From Saccharolobus caldissimus (lineage in GTDB: Archaea; Thermoproteota; Thermoprotei_A; Sulfolobales; Sulfolobaceae): 64,000 nt of DNA. Of this stretch, positions 53,194-62,479 are shown piece by piece. The position numbers and the translations under genes are program-made. Under the pieces are notes generated by a model. The model was not told the DNA's origin and made no database searches. It saw nothing but the letters and a program-made list of their open reading frames with translations. The DNA is taken from NCBI RefSeq assembly GCF_020886315.1, contig NZ_AP025226.1, positions 682,001-746,000 of the forward strand. The letters run 5' to 3'. Position 1 is the first letter of the stretch, and every line of letters starts with the position of its first letter.

Positions 53194-54356
53194 GTTCTGA
53201 ACTTACATCGAAAGTAGATAAGGAGGCGAGAAAAAGAGCCGCTGCTGTCTTACGTGATAAATTTTTAAATTTAATTGAGCAGTTAAAGAAAGGAGAACCA
53301 TTAATTATGGAAATACCAATGAGGACTTTATCTAATGCAATATATGATGAAAAAAGAAAATTATTATTATTAGGAGAAAAGAAGCTTAAACGTAATTTTC
53401 TAGATTTAAATGAAGCTAGAAGATTTATGCAAACTGCATTAATGGCTTCAATTATTTATGACGCTTTAGTTAATGACGAATACCCTACAATACGTGATCT
53501 TTATTATAGAGGCAAACATTCCTTAGTTTTGAAATCTATTGATGGGAAAATTATATCTTCAGAGAATACATGGGATGAACAGAAGGAATCAGATAGTGTA
53601 ATAGTAGACATTGAGGTTTTTACTTCTCTTCTTAGAGAAGAAATGTTAATATTAAGCAAGGAAAAAGGTAAGGTTGTAGGCAATTTAAGAATAAGAAGTG
53701 GAAACGATATAATAGACTTAAGTAAAACGGGTCACGGTGCTTACGCTATTGAACCTACACCAGATCTTATAGATTTCATAGATGTAGATGCTGAATTCGT
53801 ACTAGTAGTAGAGAAGGATGCAGTTTTTCAACAGTTACATAGAGCTGGATTCTGGAAACAATATAAATCCATCCTAATAACTAGTGCGGGTCAGCCTGAT
53901 AGGGCTACTAGAAGATTTGTTAGAAGGCTTAATGAAGAGCTTAAATTACCAGTTTATATATTAACTGATGCTGACCCTTACGGATGGTATATATTTAGCG
54001 TATTCCGAATAGGATCTATTTCATTATCCTACGAAAGTGAGAGATTAGCTACACCGGATGCAAAGTTTTTAGGTGTATCGATGAGTGATATTTTCGGTAA
54101 TGCTAAAAAGAAACCATATTTAAGCGATATTGAAAGGAAGAATTACATAATTAAAGCTAAGGAAGCTGACATTAAGAGAGCGGAGGAAATAAAGAACTAT
54201 GAATGGTTTAAAACTAAAGCGTGGCAAGAAGAAATAAATACATTTTTACAGAAGAAGGCTAAATTAGAAATAGAGGCTATGGCAAGCAAAGGTTTAAAAT
54301 TCTTGGCATTTCAGTACATTCCAGAAAAAATAGCTAATAAAGATTATATAAGTTAA
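53190..54356 (+). CDS. top6A: DNA topoisomerase VI subunit A (Spo11-like)
   Basis: The DNA-cleaving subunit. The 388-residue protein has the winged-helix catalytic tyrosine region TIRDLYYRGKHS with Tyr106 (as in S. shibatae), and the Toprim acids in FVLVVEKDAVFQQLH and ILTDADPYGWYIF. The ATG overlaps the top6B stop by 4 bp. The protein ends at 54356 with no further co-directional gene until the sRNA/aIF5A region. Confidence 0.97.
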   Translation: MSSELTSKVDKEARKRAAAVLRDKFLNLIEQLKKGEPLIMEIPMRTLSNAIYDEKRKLLLLGEKKLKRNFLDLNEARRFMQTALMASIIYDALVNDEYPTIRDLYYRGKHSLVLKSIDGKIISSENTWDEQKESDSVIVDIEVFTSLLREEMLILSKEKGKVVGNLRIRSGNDIIDLSKTGHGAYAIEPTPDLIDFIDVDAEFVLVVEKDAVFQQLHRAGFWKQYKSILITSAGQPDRATRRFVRRLNEELKLPVYILTDADPYGWYIFSVFRIGSISLSYESERLATPDAKFLGVSMSDIFGNAKKKPYLSDIERKNYIIKAKEADIKRAEEIKNYEWFKTKAWQEEINTFLQKKAKLEIEAMASKGLKFLAFQYIPEKIANKDYIS

Positions 54357-54407
54357 ATTCAGCCGAGACAGGTTATTTCATCGTTGTTCATTTTTTAGTC
54401 TTCATCA

Positions 54408-54554
54408 CTATTCAATATATCCTAAAATTTCATTAAAAGTGTTCCTCTTGCAAATGTTGCAATATATATAAATTGTCTTTTGAGCGCCTATGTCAAAGCT
54501 TATATTTAGTATACGCTCTGTATTACACACTGTACATCGTATTTTCCATGGCAT
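54408..54554 (-). CDS. Zinc-ribbon miniprotein, 48 residues
   Basis: ATG 54552-54554, TAG 54408-54410. The protein is MPWKIRCTVCNTERILNISF then DIGAQKTIYIYCNICKRNTF and NEILGYIE. Two CxxC pairs (Cys7/10 and Cys32/35), separated by a beta hairpin, form a complete four-cysteine zinc ribbon. Full conservation of the motif in so short a frame argues for a real gene. The function is unknown; it may bind nucleic acid or be a small polymerase- or ribosome-associated factor. It lies antisense in the 344-bp spacer between top6A and aIF5A. Confidence 0.72.
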   Translation of the reverse strand: MPWKIRCTVCNTERILNISFDIGAQKTIYIYCNICKRNTFNEILGYIE

Positions 54555-54589
54555 ATACTTTAATACCTACCTTTAAATAAAATAAAATT

Positions 54590-54643
54590 GCTGTGAAGAT
54601 CTAGCTAGGGCTGACTAATGATGAAGGGCCAAAGCTCAGAGCG
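54590..54643 (+). ncRNA. Candidate C/D-box guide sRNA upstream of aIF5A
   Basis: Box C GTGAAGA (54593-54599, one mismatch), box D' CTGA (54611-54614), perfect C' ATGATGA (54618-54624) and a degenerate D CTCA (54635-54638) give guides of 11 and 10 nt and a 3-nt D'-C' spacer. GCT before box C can pair with AGC after box D, and a run of five T follows, as in archaeal terminators. ACTTTAATA at 54557-54565 is a plausible TATA box at the right distance. The atypical D box keeps confidence moderate. Confidence 0.42.
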
Positions 54644-54658
54644 TTTTTATGTGCGTAA

Positions 54659-54691
54659 GAGTTTAAAGTTTAGTCCTTTATGATATAAAAG
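54659..54691 (+). promoter_or_regulatory. aIF5A promoter
   Basis: AGTTTAAAG around 54660-54668 is a typical Sulfolobus TATA box, with a predicted start near 54691 and a leader of about 10 nt before the ATG at 54701. It would drive the aIF5A-srp54 operon independently of the candidate sRNA just upstream. Confidence 0.45.
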
Positions 54692-54700
54692 GGTTTAAAG

Positions 54701-55096
54701 ATGGGTATAACGTATACCACAGTTGGTGACTTAAAAGTAGGTAGTTATGTAATTATAGATGGCGAACCTTGCAGAGTAGTTGAGATAACTAAAGCAAAAA
54801 CTGGAAAGCATGGCAGTGCTAAGGCTAATGTGGTAGCCATTGGTGTCTTTAGTGGGGCAAAGAAAACTCTTATGGCACCAGTAGATCAACAAGTAGAAGT
54901 ACCAATTATCGAGAAACATGTAGGTCAAATAATTGCAGATATGGGAGATAAAATACAAGTAATGGATCTAGAGACTTATGAAACATTTGAAATGGAGAAG
55001 CCTACAGAAGATGAGCTAGTATCTAAAATAAGGCCAAACGCCGAAGTAGAGTATTGGGAAATCATGGGAAGGAGAAAAATTGTTAGGGTCAAATGA
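54701..55096 (+). CDS. eif5a: Translation initiation factor aIF5A (hypusine-containing)
   Basis: It stimulates peptide bond formation and termination on the ribosome after hypusine modification. The 131-residue protein has the modification loop [14 protein letters not shown] with the substrate lysine at residue 36, an SH3-like N-domain and an OB-fold C-domain. The modifying enzyme is encoded at 50634. The stop overlaps the srp54 start (ATGA). Confidence 0.97.
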   Translation: MGITYTTVGDLKVGSYVIIDGEPCRVVEITKAKTGKHGSAKANVVAIGVFSGAKKTLMAPVDQQVEVPIIEKHVGQIIADMGDKIQVMDLETYETFEMEKPTEDELVSKIRPNAEVEYWEIMGRRKIVRVK

Positions 55097-56439
55097 TAAT
55101 GTTGGAAAATATAAAGGATGCTGTAAGAAAATTTTTAACTGGGTCAACACCATATGAAAAAGCTGTTGATGAATTTATTAAAGATCTCCAAAAATCTCTT
55201 ATTTCATCCGATGTTAATGTAAAGCTTGTTTTTTCTTTGACGTCTAAAATTAGAGAAAGGTTAACCAAAGAGAAGCCTCCCTCTATTTTAGAAAGAAAGG
55301 AATGGTTCATTTCAATAGTATATGATGAGTTATCAAAGTTATTTGGAGGAGATAATGAGCCCTCGGTAAATCCGACTAAGATACCCTACATAATAATGTT
55401 AGTTGGTGTTCAAGGTAGTGGAAAGACCACTACTGCTGCCAAACTAGCTTTTTTCTATAAAAAAAAGGGTTATAAGGTGGGCTTAGTAGCCGCAGATACT
55501 TATAGACCAGCAGCTTATGATCAATTAGCGCAGTTAGGTTCTCAAATTGATGTACCAGTATACGGTGAACCAAATAATACGAATTCTATAGAAATAGCTC
55601 AACATGGTGTTTCTACCTTTATTAAAAATAAAATTGATATAATTATTGTAGATACTGCAGGTAGGCATGGGTATGGTGAAGAAACTAAACTATTAGAAGA
55701 GATGAAAGAAATATATGAGGCAATAAGGCCAGATGAAGTTATTTTAGTCATAGACGCTTCAATAGGGCAAAAGGCTTACGATCTGGCATTAAGGTTTCAT
55801 CAGGCTAGTCCTATTGGGGCAATCATAATAACTAAAATGGATGGTACTGCTAAGGGTGGCGGAGCTTTGTCAGCAGTGGCAGCTACGGGGGCTACTATAA
55901 AATTCATAGGTACTGGAGAAAAAATAGATGAATTAGAAGTCTTTAATCCTAAAAGGTATGTGGCAAGGATATTGGGTATGGGAGATATAGAAACGATCCT
56001 AGATAAGGTGAGAGGACTAGAAGAATATGAGAAAGTTCAAAAGAAAATGGAAGATTTAATGACTGGCAAAGGAAAATTAACTCTTAAAGACGTTTACGAT
56101 CAGCTAGTTGCGTTGAGGAAAATGGGTCCGTTATCAAAGGTGCTTCAACATATACCAGGATTAGGAGTGTTGTTGCCTACTCCTACTGAAGAGCAATTAA
56201 AATTAGGAGAGGAGAAAATTAAGAGGTGGATTGCTGCATTAAATTCCATGACTTATAAGGAGCTAGAAAATCCAAGTATAATTGATAAATCGAGGATGAG
56301 AAGAATAGCTGAAGGTGCAGGGTTAGAGATAGATGAAGTAAGGGAACTTCTAGAGTGGTATAATAATATGAATAAATTATTAAAGATGGTAAAAAGAAGG
56401 AGGAGTGACATTGAAAAACTCTTCGGAGGAAAGCTCTAA
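55093..56439 (+). CDS. srp54: Signal recognition particle protein SRP54
   Basis: The GTPase that binds signal peptides on the ribosome and delivers them to the membrane with 7S RNA. The 448-residue protein has the N-domain, P-loop [14 protein letters not shown] (about 105-118), [21 protein letters not shown] and a methionine-rich M-domain with the RNA-binding [13 protein letters not shown] motif. The longest start overlaps aIF5A; an ATG two codons later (55099, MLENIKDA) fits the N-terminus I recall for Sulfolobus. It is followed by the Pus10-like gene, which starts inside its 3' end. Confidence 0.96.
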   Translation: MIMLENIKDAVRKFLTGSTPYEKAVDEFIKDLQKSLISSDVNVKLVFSLTSKIRERLTKEKPPSILERKEWFISIVYDELSKLFGGDNEPSVNPTKIPYIIMLVGVQGSGKTTTAAKLAFFYKKKGYKVGLVAADTYRPAAYDQLAQLGSQIDVPVYGEPNNTNSIEIAQHGVSTFIKNKIDIIIVDTAGRHGYGEETKLLEEMKEIYEAIRPDEVILVIDASIGQKAYDLALRFHQASPIGAIIITKMDGTAKGGGALSAVAATGATIKFIGTGEKIDELEVFNPKRYVARILGMGDIETILDKVRGLEEYEKVQKKMEDLMTGKGKLTLKDVYDQLVALRKMGPLSKVLQHIPGLGVLLPTPTEEQLKLGEEKIKRWIAALNSMTYKELENPSIIDKSRMRRIAEGAGLEIDEVRELLEWYNNMNKLLKMVKRRRSDIEKLFGGKL

Positions 56440-57526
56440 TAATTGGATTATAGAGAAAGCAATACAAATAATTTCGAAATATCCTTTGTGTGATAGTTGT
56501 TTAGGTCGTTGTTTCGCTAGATTAGGTTACGGTTTAGAGAATAAGGAAAGAGGTAGATCGATAAAAATATTAATAATGTTATATCTGGACAGCAAGATTA
56601 AAAATCACCAAATATCTGATCTTTCAGTAATTAAAGAGATTTCACAGAATCTTGGTAATATAGCTGAAAAGTGGTTTCACCTATACTTTTCAGAGGAGTT
56701 CCAAACGCGTAAATGTTACATCTGTGAAGACGAAATAGATAATATTAAGCACGACTTTATGGAGAAATCATTAAAAATACTAAATAATATGAAAAATAGG
56801 AGGTACGTGCTAGGTGTAGAGCTAGATGAAAATACTAAGAAACGAGAAAATAGGATTATTCAGGAGTTTGGACTATCATATTATGAAAGCATTAAACACG
56901 AGATAAAAAGGGAAGTTGGCAAGACATTAGCAGAGAAAGGCTTCCCTCCATATATTGAAAATCCAGATGTTGAAATAGTATATAAACTTACCACTAAAGA
57001 TATAACTGTTATCGAAAAAAGTGTGAAGACATTTTATGTTTATAATCGTTTATCCAGAAACGTTCCAATATCTTCTTGGTACTCAAAGCAGAAGAAAGGC
57101 TTAGATACTTTACTAGGCAAAAAGATACTATTCTCATTTTCAGAGCCTTCTAATGTTAGGATTCTTACAGAATATCCTTTAATTATACAAGATGAGACGA
57201 GAGATATAATAAAAATAGAGGGATATAATATTTTAAAAGTTATGAAAATAGGGAAGAAGGAATTGGAAGTTATTTCTACTTCAAAGCCAACTATGAAAAA
57301 ATATAGGGTTACAGTCTATTCGCCAAGGCTAATTGAAGGATCAATTCCCCTCTATGGAAATATTTACGATGTTTACGTGAACGTTAAATCTTTTGAGGAG
57401 TTAAAGAATGAGATAAATAAATTGCAAACAGAATACAATGCAATAATTCTTTCAATTGATCTGGTTGATATTGAGGGTAAGATAAAAAGAATAATTGAAA
57501 CATACGTTAAATCTTTTAATTTATAA
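56405..57526 (+). CDS. pus10: Pus10-like protein lacking the catalytic Asp motif
   Basis: A 373-residue protein related to archaeal tRNA pseudouridine synthase Pus10. The N-terminus has the zinc-finger cysteines (CDSC near 29-32 and CYIC near 103-106), followed by a THUMP-like stretch. Active Pus10 has GREDxDVRM with the nucleophilic Asp. By eye the matching stretch here is FSEPSNVRIL, placing Pro and Asn where the acids should be, and downstream GRPF is replaced by TEYPLI. It may be catalytically dead, or the alignment is too loose. The start is GTG at 56405, overlapping srp54 by 35 bp. Confidence 0.7.
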   Translation: MTLKNSSEESSNNWIIEKAIQIISKYPLCDSCLGRCFARLGYGLENKERGRSIKILIMLYLDSKIKNHQISDLSVIKEISQNLGNIAEKWFHLYFSEEFQTRKCYICEDEIDNIKHDFMEKSLKILNNMKNRRYVLGVELDENTKKRENRIIQEFGLSYYESIKHEIKREVGKTLAEKGFPPYIENPDVEIVYKLTTKDITVIEKSVKTFYVYNRLSRNVPISSWYSKQKKGLDTLLGKKILFSFSEPSNVRILTEYPLIIQDETRDIIKIEGYNILKVMKIGKKELEVISTSKPTMKKYRVTVYSPRLIEGSIPLYGNIYDVYVNVKSFEELKNEINKLQTEYNAIILSIDLVDIEGKIKRIIETYVKSFNL

Positions 57527-57541
57527 AAAATTAAATGTCTT

Positions 57542-58411
57542 ATGAAAGTCGGTTTAATAGGCTTAGGGATAATGGGGTATAGAATTGGGGCTAATTTAGC
57601 TAAGGCAGGCAAGCTTCATATAGTGTATAATAGATCAGCAGATAAAGCAGAAAGCTTTGCTAAGGAGTATAAAGTTAGCAAAGCTTCTTCCATCAATGAA
57701 TTAGTCGAAAAATCAGATGTAATAATTACCATGTTATCAAACGATGATGCAGTTAAAAACGTTGTAGAACCGATAATACCTATAATGAAAGGTAAGATTT
57801 TAATTGATATGAGTACCATAAGTCCTACGTTAAGTGTTAGTCTTGCTAAAAAGATAGAAAGTGTTAATGGAACTATGTTTGATGCTCCCGTAATAGGTAC
57901 TTCTACATTTGTAGAACAGAAGAAGCTAGTCGTATTAGTTGGTGGTCCTAAAGAAAAATTTGATATAGTATACGATATATTGAAAGAGACTGCGTCCTCA
58001 ATAGTTTATATGGGAAGTAATGGGATGGGTCTCTATGCTAAACTAGTAAATAACTTGTTGTTGGGTTCATATGTAGCAGCTATAGCGGAGGCATATAATT
58101 TCGGATTAAAAGCTGGTCTTGATCCTCAGCAAATAGCTAATTTATTATCCTCATTAAGTAGTGCTAGGTCACCTACAACTGAGTTAAAAATGCCTAAACT
58201 AGTAAAAGGAGACTACTCAACTCAGTTTGCTACCAAACATATGAGAAAAGATCTTGAAATTATAATGAGAGAATCACAAAATTTGAAAGTTATAACGCCA
58301 ATTTCTTCCTTAGCATTACAGTTATATAAAATGGCTGAAGCATTAGGGTATTCTGAATTCGATTTTGTTTCCGTTTTAGAAGTATTCAAAAAACTTTCCC
58401 CTAAAAGTTAA
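57542..58411 (+). CDS. Beta-hydroxyacid dehydrogenase (3-hydroxyisobutyrate dehydrogenase family)
   Basis: A 289-residue NAD(P)-dependent oxidoreductase. It has Rossmann motif VGLIGLGIMG (3-12), substrate-binding FDAPVIGTS (about 112-120), and the catalytic Lys in KLVNNLLLG (about residue 173). The cofactor-selectivity loop reads VYNRSADKAE, with Arg after Asn, which tends to favour NADPH. Substrates in this family include 3-hydroxyisobutyrate, glyoxylate/succinic semialdehyde and tartronate semialdehyde; I cannot choose. It starts 15 bp after the Pus10-like gene. Confidence 0.85.
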   Translation: MKVGLIGLGIMGYRIGANLAKAGKLHIVYNRSADKAESFAKEYKVSKASSINELVEKSDVIITMLSNDDAVKNVVEPIIPIMKGKILIDMSTISPTLSVSLAKKIESVNGTMFDAPVIGTSTFVEQKKLVVLVGGPKEKFDIVYDILKETASSIVYMGSNGMGLYAKLVNNLLLGSYVAAIAEAYNFGLKAGLDPQQIANLLSSLSSARSPTTELKMPKLVKGDYSTQFATKHMRKDLEIIMRESQNLKVITPISSLALQLYKMAEALGYSEFDFVSVLEVFKKLSPKS

Positions 58412-58435
58412 AATTTTCTTTCCATAAGTTCTCTT

Positions 58436-59233
58436 ATGAATATCGATATTTCTGGAAAGAGAGTTCTTGTTACAGCATCAACGGAGGGAATAGGGAAAGG
58501 TGTTGCTGAAGCTTTTTTAAGAGAAGGTTGTAATGTTATTATTTCCTCTAGAAGTGAAGAGAAGGTACGTAAGGCTCTTACAGAACTTAAGAAAATAAGC
58601 CCCTCAGTTTGGGGTTTCACAGCTGATTTAACGGATGATAAATCATTAGAATCATTAGTTAGTAAATCATTTGAGATAATGCATGGAATAGATATATTAA
58701 TTGTTAACTCTGGAAACCCTCCAAGGGAACCTTCCTATTTCTTTGAGAATTCAATGGAAGATTGGGAATATTCAATCAAATTATATCTAATAAGTGCAAT
58801 AAAATTGGTGAATTTAGTGTATGAATATATGAAAAATCAGAGATGGGGTAGGATATTCTTCTTATCATCTTGGACCGTAAAAGAACCTCAAAGGATTTTC
58901 TCTCTTGCTGATATTTCTAGAGCCTCATTAATTCAGATGGCTAAATTGCTTAGTAAAGAATTAGGGGAGTTTAACATAACTGTAAATGTGATTTTAATGG
59001 GTAGTTTTGAAACTGAAGGTGCTAAGAAATCTCTAAGGAAATTCGCAGAAAAAATAGGGGAGCCAATTGATGTAGTTTGGAAAAGGGAAGTATTGTCTCA
59101 AATACCCCTAGGTAGAACTGGTAGAATAAAGGAAGATTTAGGCTCTCTTTTAATTTTTCTTTCATCAGATTATGGCAGTTATATTACTGGTACAACAATT
59201 TTGATCGATGGAGGAATGACGAGATCGATTTGA
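58436..59233 (+). CDS. Short-chain dehydrogenase/reductase with altered active site
   Basis: A 265-residue SDR protein. The cofactor site is intact: VTASTEGIGKGVAEAF (about 12-27), SRSEEKV for NADP, and NSGNPPRE in place of NNAG. The usual catalytic Tyr-x-x-x-Lys is replaced in SLADISRASLIQ, where Lys becomes Arg and the Tyr position is non-aromatic. Such variants form a known SDR branch in which the Tyr is absent, so activity is uncertain. The ATG at 58436 lies 24 bp after the previous dehydrogenase, and both may act in one pathway. Confidence 0.8.
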   Translation: MNIDISGKRVLVTASTEGIGKGVAEAFLREGCNVIISSRSEEKVRKALTELKKISPSVWGFTADLTDDKSLESLVSKSFEIMHGIDILIVNSGNPPREPSYFFENSMEDWEYSIKLYLISAIKLVNLVYEYMKNQRWGRIFFLSSWTVKEPQRIFSLADISRASLIQMAKLLSKELGEFNITVNVILMGSFETEGAKKSLRKFAEKIGEPIDVVWKREVLSQIPLGRTGRIKEDLGSLLIFLSSDYGSYITGTTILIDGGMTRSI

Positions 59234-59305
59234 AAGTTAATGTAAACCTTTAATATTACCCTTGAAGGACTTAAGGTATTATACTTCATCTAACTCATGG
59301 AAAGG

Positions 59306-59337
59306 TTTATAAAATTAGTCCTATAACAATACTATAG
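59306..59337 (+). promoter_or_regulatory. Cren7 promoter
   Basis: TTTATAAAA (59306-59314), preceded by an AAAGG BRE-like stretch, is a strong archaeal TATA box. It predicts a start near 59337 and a leader of about 8 nt before the ATG at 59345, fitting a highly expressed chromatin protein. Confidence 0.5.
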
Positions 59338-59344
59338 ATAGAAT

Positions 59345-59527
59345 ATGAGTTCAGGTAAAAGGGCTGTTAAAGTAAAAACACCAAATGGTAAGGAAATGGA
59401 ACTAGTGCCAGAGAAAGCCTGGGCATTAGCTCCAAAGGGCAGGAAGGGTGTAAAAATAGGGTTATTTAAAGATCCAGAAACTGGTAAGTACTTTAGGCAT
59501 AAGTTACCAGATGACTATCCCATATAA
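59345..59527 (+). CDS. creN7: Cren7 chromatin protein
   Basis: A 60-residue SH3-like DNA-bending protein conserved in Crenarchaeota. The sequence has [20 protein letters not shown], the loop [13 protein letters not shown] and the closing [13 protein letters not shown], all characteristic of Cren7. It is basic, binds the minor groove and can be lysine-methylated. It is transcribed alone from a strong promoter. Confidence 0.96.
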   Translation: MSSGKRAVKVKTPNGKEMELVPEKAWALAPKGRKGVKIGLFKDPETGKYFRHKLPDDYPI

Positions 59528-59556
59528 CTTTAAAATTATTCCCTTTTTTCTCATAA

Positions 59557-60240
<684 letters not shown>

Positions 60241-60244
60241 TAAT

Positions 60245-60520
60245 ATGTCGATCTTAGAAGACCCGGAATTTATTAGATTAAGAGAATTTAAAGGGAAGAT
60301 AAATATAGACATTGTTGCTCAAATATTGGACGAAATAGAATTGGATTTAAAAAATAGTAAAAATATAAAGACGTCTATTATCTATATCTACTCTACTCAT
60401 CTAGAAGAGATAAGAAAAAATAAGGAACTTTATGACTTAATAGCTGAAATACTCCAAAAGTATTACCAAAGAATAGGTATAGAGAACGTTAATCAATTAA
60501 TACTAAATACACTAAGATAG
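60245..60520 (+). CDS. Small helical protein downstream of pyrH
   Basis: A 91-residue, entirely helical and charged protein (KINIDIVAQILDEIELDLKN and ELYDLIAEILQKYYQRI). No family recognised; no cysteines or membrane segment. It lies 4 bp after pyrH with an in-frame ATG at 60245, so it is co-transcribed with pyrH. A regulatory or structural partner role is speculation. Confidence 0.6.
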   Translation: MSILEDPEFIRLREFKGKINIDIVAQILDEIELDLKNSKNIKTSIIYIYSTHLEEIRKNKELYDLIAEILQKYYQRIGIENVNQLILNTLR

Positions 60521-60582
60521 TTTGTAATTCGAACTTTTCTTTACCGAATTCATTATATATCCTTTACCTAAACTCTAATTTG

Positions 60583-61968
60583 ATGGTCAAAGTAGGTATA
60601 TTAGATTCAACGCTAAGAGAAGGAGAACAAACACCAGGTGTTGTATTTAATATTGAACAGAGAGTAGAAATCGCAAAAGCTTTATCGGATTTAGGAGTTG
60701 CAATGATCGAAGCTGGACATCCTTCAGTTTCTCCAGATATTTATGAAGGAATAAGGAGAATTATGAAATTAAAAAGGGAGGGAATAATAACCTCAGAAAT
60801 TATAGCACACAGTAGGGCCGTTAAAAAGGATATAGAGGTAGCAGCTGAATTAGAAGTTGATAGGATAGCTATATTTTATGGGGTTAGTGATATACACCTA
60901 AAAGCCAAACATAAGGTTAGTAGAGAAGACGCACTGAGGATTATAGCAGAAACGGTAAGTTATGCAAAGAGTCATGGAGTTAAAGTTAGATTTACTGCCG
61001 AAGATGGTTCTAGAACTGATTTCGATTTTCTAGCGAAGGTAGCTAAAGTTGCTAGGGATGCTGGAGCAGATAGAGTGAGCATAGCTGATACTGTAGGTGT
61101 TCTATATCCATTAAAAACTAGAGAATTATTTAGCGCATTAACTAAAGAAGTTCCTAACGTAGAATTTGATATTCACGCCCACAATGACTTAGGCTTAGCT
61201 GTAGCTAATTCTCTTGCTGCCATAGAAGGAGGTGCTACGATAGTTCATACTACGGTTAACGGATTAGGGGAAAGGGTTGGAATTACGCCATTGCAACAAA
61301 TTGCAGCAGCAATAAAATATCATTTCGGAATAGAAGTTGTAAAACTAGATAAATTGCAATATGTAGCAAATTTAGTTGAGAAGTATAGCGGAATTCCAAT
61401 GCCTCCTAATTATCCGATAACTGGAGATTACGCTTTTCTACATAAAGCTGGAGTTCACGTTGCAGGAGTATTAAATGATCCAAGAACCTACGAGTTTATG
61501 CCTCCAGAGACATTTGGAAGGACAAGAGATTATACAATAGATAAATACACTGGAAAACACGCATTAAAGGATAGATACGAAAAACTAGGTGTAAAATTGG
61601 GGGATGCGGAATTAGACCAAATATTAGCCAAAATAAAATCTAATCCAACCATTAGATTCTATAGAGACGTCGACTTATTAGAATTAGCTGAAGAAGTTAC
61701 TGGGAGAATTCTAAAACCTAGACCACCTGAGCATATTGAAGCTATTATTTCAGTTAAATGTGATTCTAACGTCTATACTACTTCAGTTACTAGACGTTTA
61801 TCAGTTATTTCTGGAGTAAAGGAAGTTATGGAGATATCTGGAGATTATGATATTATAGTTAAAGTTGAGGCTAAGGATTCTAATGAATTAAATCAGATAA
61901 TTGAAAGTATAAGAGCAGTAAAAGGCGTAAAATCTACCTTAACTTCTCTAGTGCTTAAGAAAATGTAA
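60583..61968 (+). CDS. Homocitrate synthase with C-terminal RAM/ACT-like domain
   Basis: It condenses 2-oxoglutarate and acetyl-CoA in the first step of alpha-aminoadipate (LysW) lysine biosynthesis. The 461-residue protein has the TIM-barrel motifs LDSTLREGEQTPG (about 6-18), the metal-binding HAHNDLGLAVANS and NGLGERVGITPL. A C-terminal domain of about 75 residues (HIEAIISVKCDSNVYTTSVT...) resembles the Lrp/AsnC RAM amino-acid-binding domain. That domain probably confers lysine feedback. A TTG precedes the ATG; I chose ATG 60583. A TATATAT box lies about 28 nt upstream. Confidence 0.9.
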   Translation: MVKVGILDSTLREGEQTPGVVFNIEQRVEIAKALSDLGVAMIEAGHPSVSPDIYEGIRRIMKLKREGIITSEIIAHSRAVKKDIEVAAELEVDRIAIFYGVSDIHLKAKHKVSREDALRIIAETVSYAKSHGVKVRFTAEDGSRTDFDFLAKVAKVARDAGADRVSIADTVGVLYPLKTRELFSALTKEVPNVEFDIHAHNDLGLAVANSLAAIEGGATIVHTTVNGLGERVGITPLQQIAAAIKYHFGIEVVKLDKLQYVANLVEKYSGIPMPPNYPITGDYAFLHKAGVHVAGVLNDPRTYEFMPPETFGRTRDYTIDKYTGKHALKDRYEKLGVKLGDAELDQILAKIKSNPTIRFYRDVDLLELAEEVTGRILKPRPPEHIEAIISVKCDSNVYTTSVTRRLSVISGVKEVMEISGDYDIIVKVEAKDSNELNQIIESIRAVKGVKSTLTSLVLKKM

Positions 61969-62335
61969 ATTTGTATTTTTATTAATTATTATTTAAATCT
62001 GATCTTTTTAAGTTTAATATTTCTCTCATTATATTATAATAATTACCTTATATAGAAGTTATAATATAATGTACTATTTATTTTGTTTGTTTGACTTTTT
62101 AACCTATTTGTATGTCTTAAACTTTTATAGCTTAGCAACTACGCTCTTTACAGTTCATAAATATTCATGTTTTATTATAACATAGGAAAAAAATATACGC
62201 CTTCCGCTTGTGATTTTTTGAAAAATTTAAAACTTAATCATTTTGGAAGATCTGCTTTTAAGTTTTGATATACTGTTAATAGGTTGTAAAGTAAAATGTA
62301 AAATCTTTTAAGACACTTAATCGAAAATTTATTTT
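61969..62335. other. 367-bp AT-rich spacer between homocitrate synthase and tRNA-Leu
   Basis: Mostly A/T with several T runs after the homocitrate synthase stop that could terminate transcription (61975-61982, 62008-62012). The only open frame is a 38-codon hydrophobic one at 62069-62185 with no convincing promoter, left uncalled as a gene. TCTTTTAAG at 62304-62312 is the likely tRNA-Leu promoter. Nothing else is recognised. Confidence 0.55.
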
Positions 62336-62432
62336 GCGGGGGTGCCCGAGCTGGTCAAAGGGGGCGGACTCAAGACCCCATTGGGAGATCCGCTGGCGAA
62401 GGCCTACGCGGGTTCAAATCCCGCCCCCCGCA
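62336..62432 (+). tRNA. tRNA-Leu (anticodon CAA) with a 13-nt intron
   Basis: The acceptor GCGGGGG/CCCCCGC with discriminator A, anticodon stem GCGGA/TCCGC, the long class II variable arm (TGGCGAAGGCC region) and T arm GCGGG-TTCAAAT-CCCGC fold well in 97 nt. The loop reads CTCAAG, then ACCCCATTGGGAG, then A, so U33 is followed by CAA and the 13-nt insert sits at the canonical 37/38 intron site. CCA is not encoded. The promoter TCTTTTAAG is about 28 nt upstream. Confidence 0.92.
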
Positions 62433-62479
62433 TATTTGTTTTTAAATTTCTTATTCATATATTAATTTATTTGTGAAAA

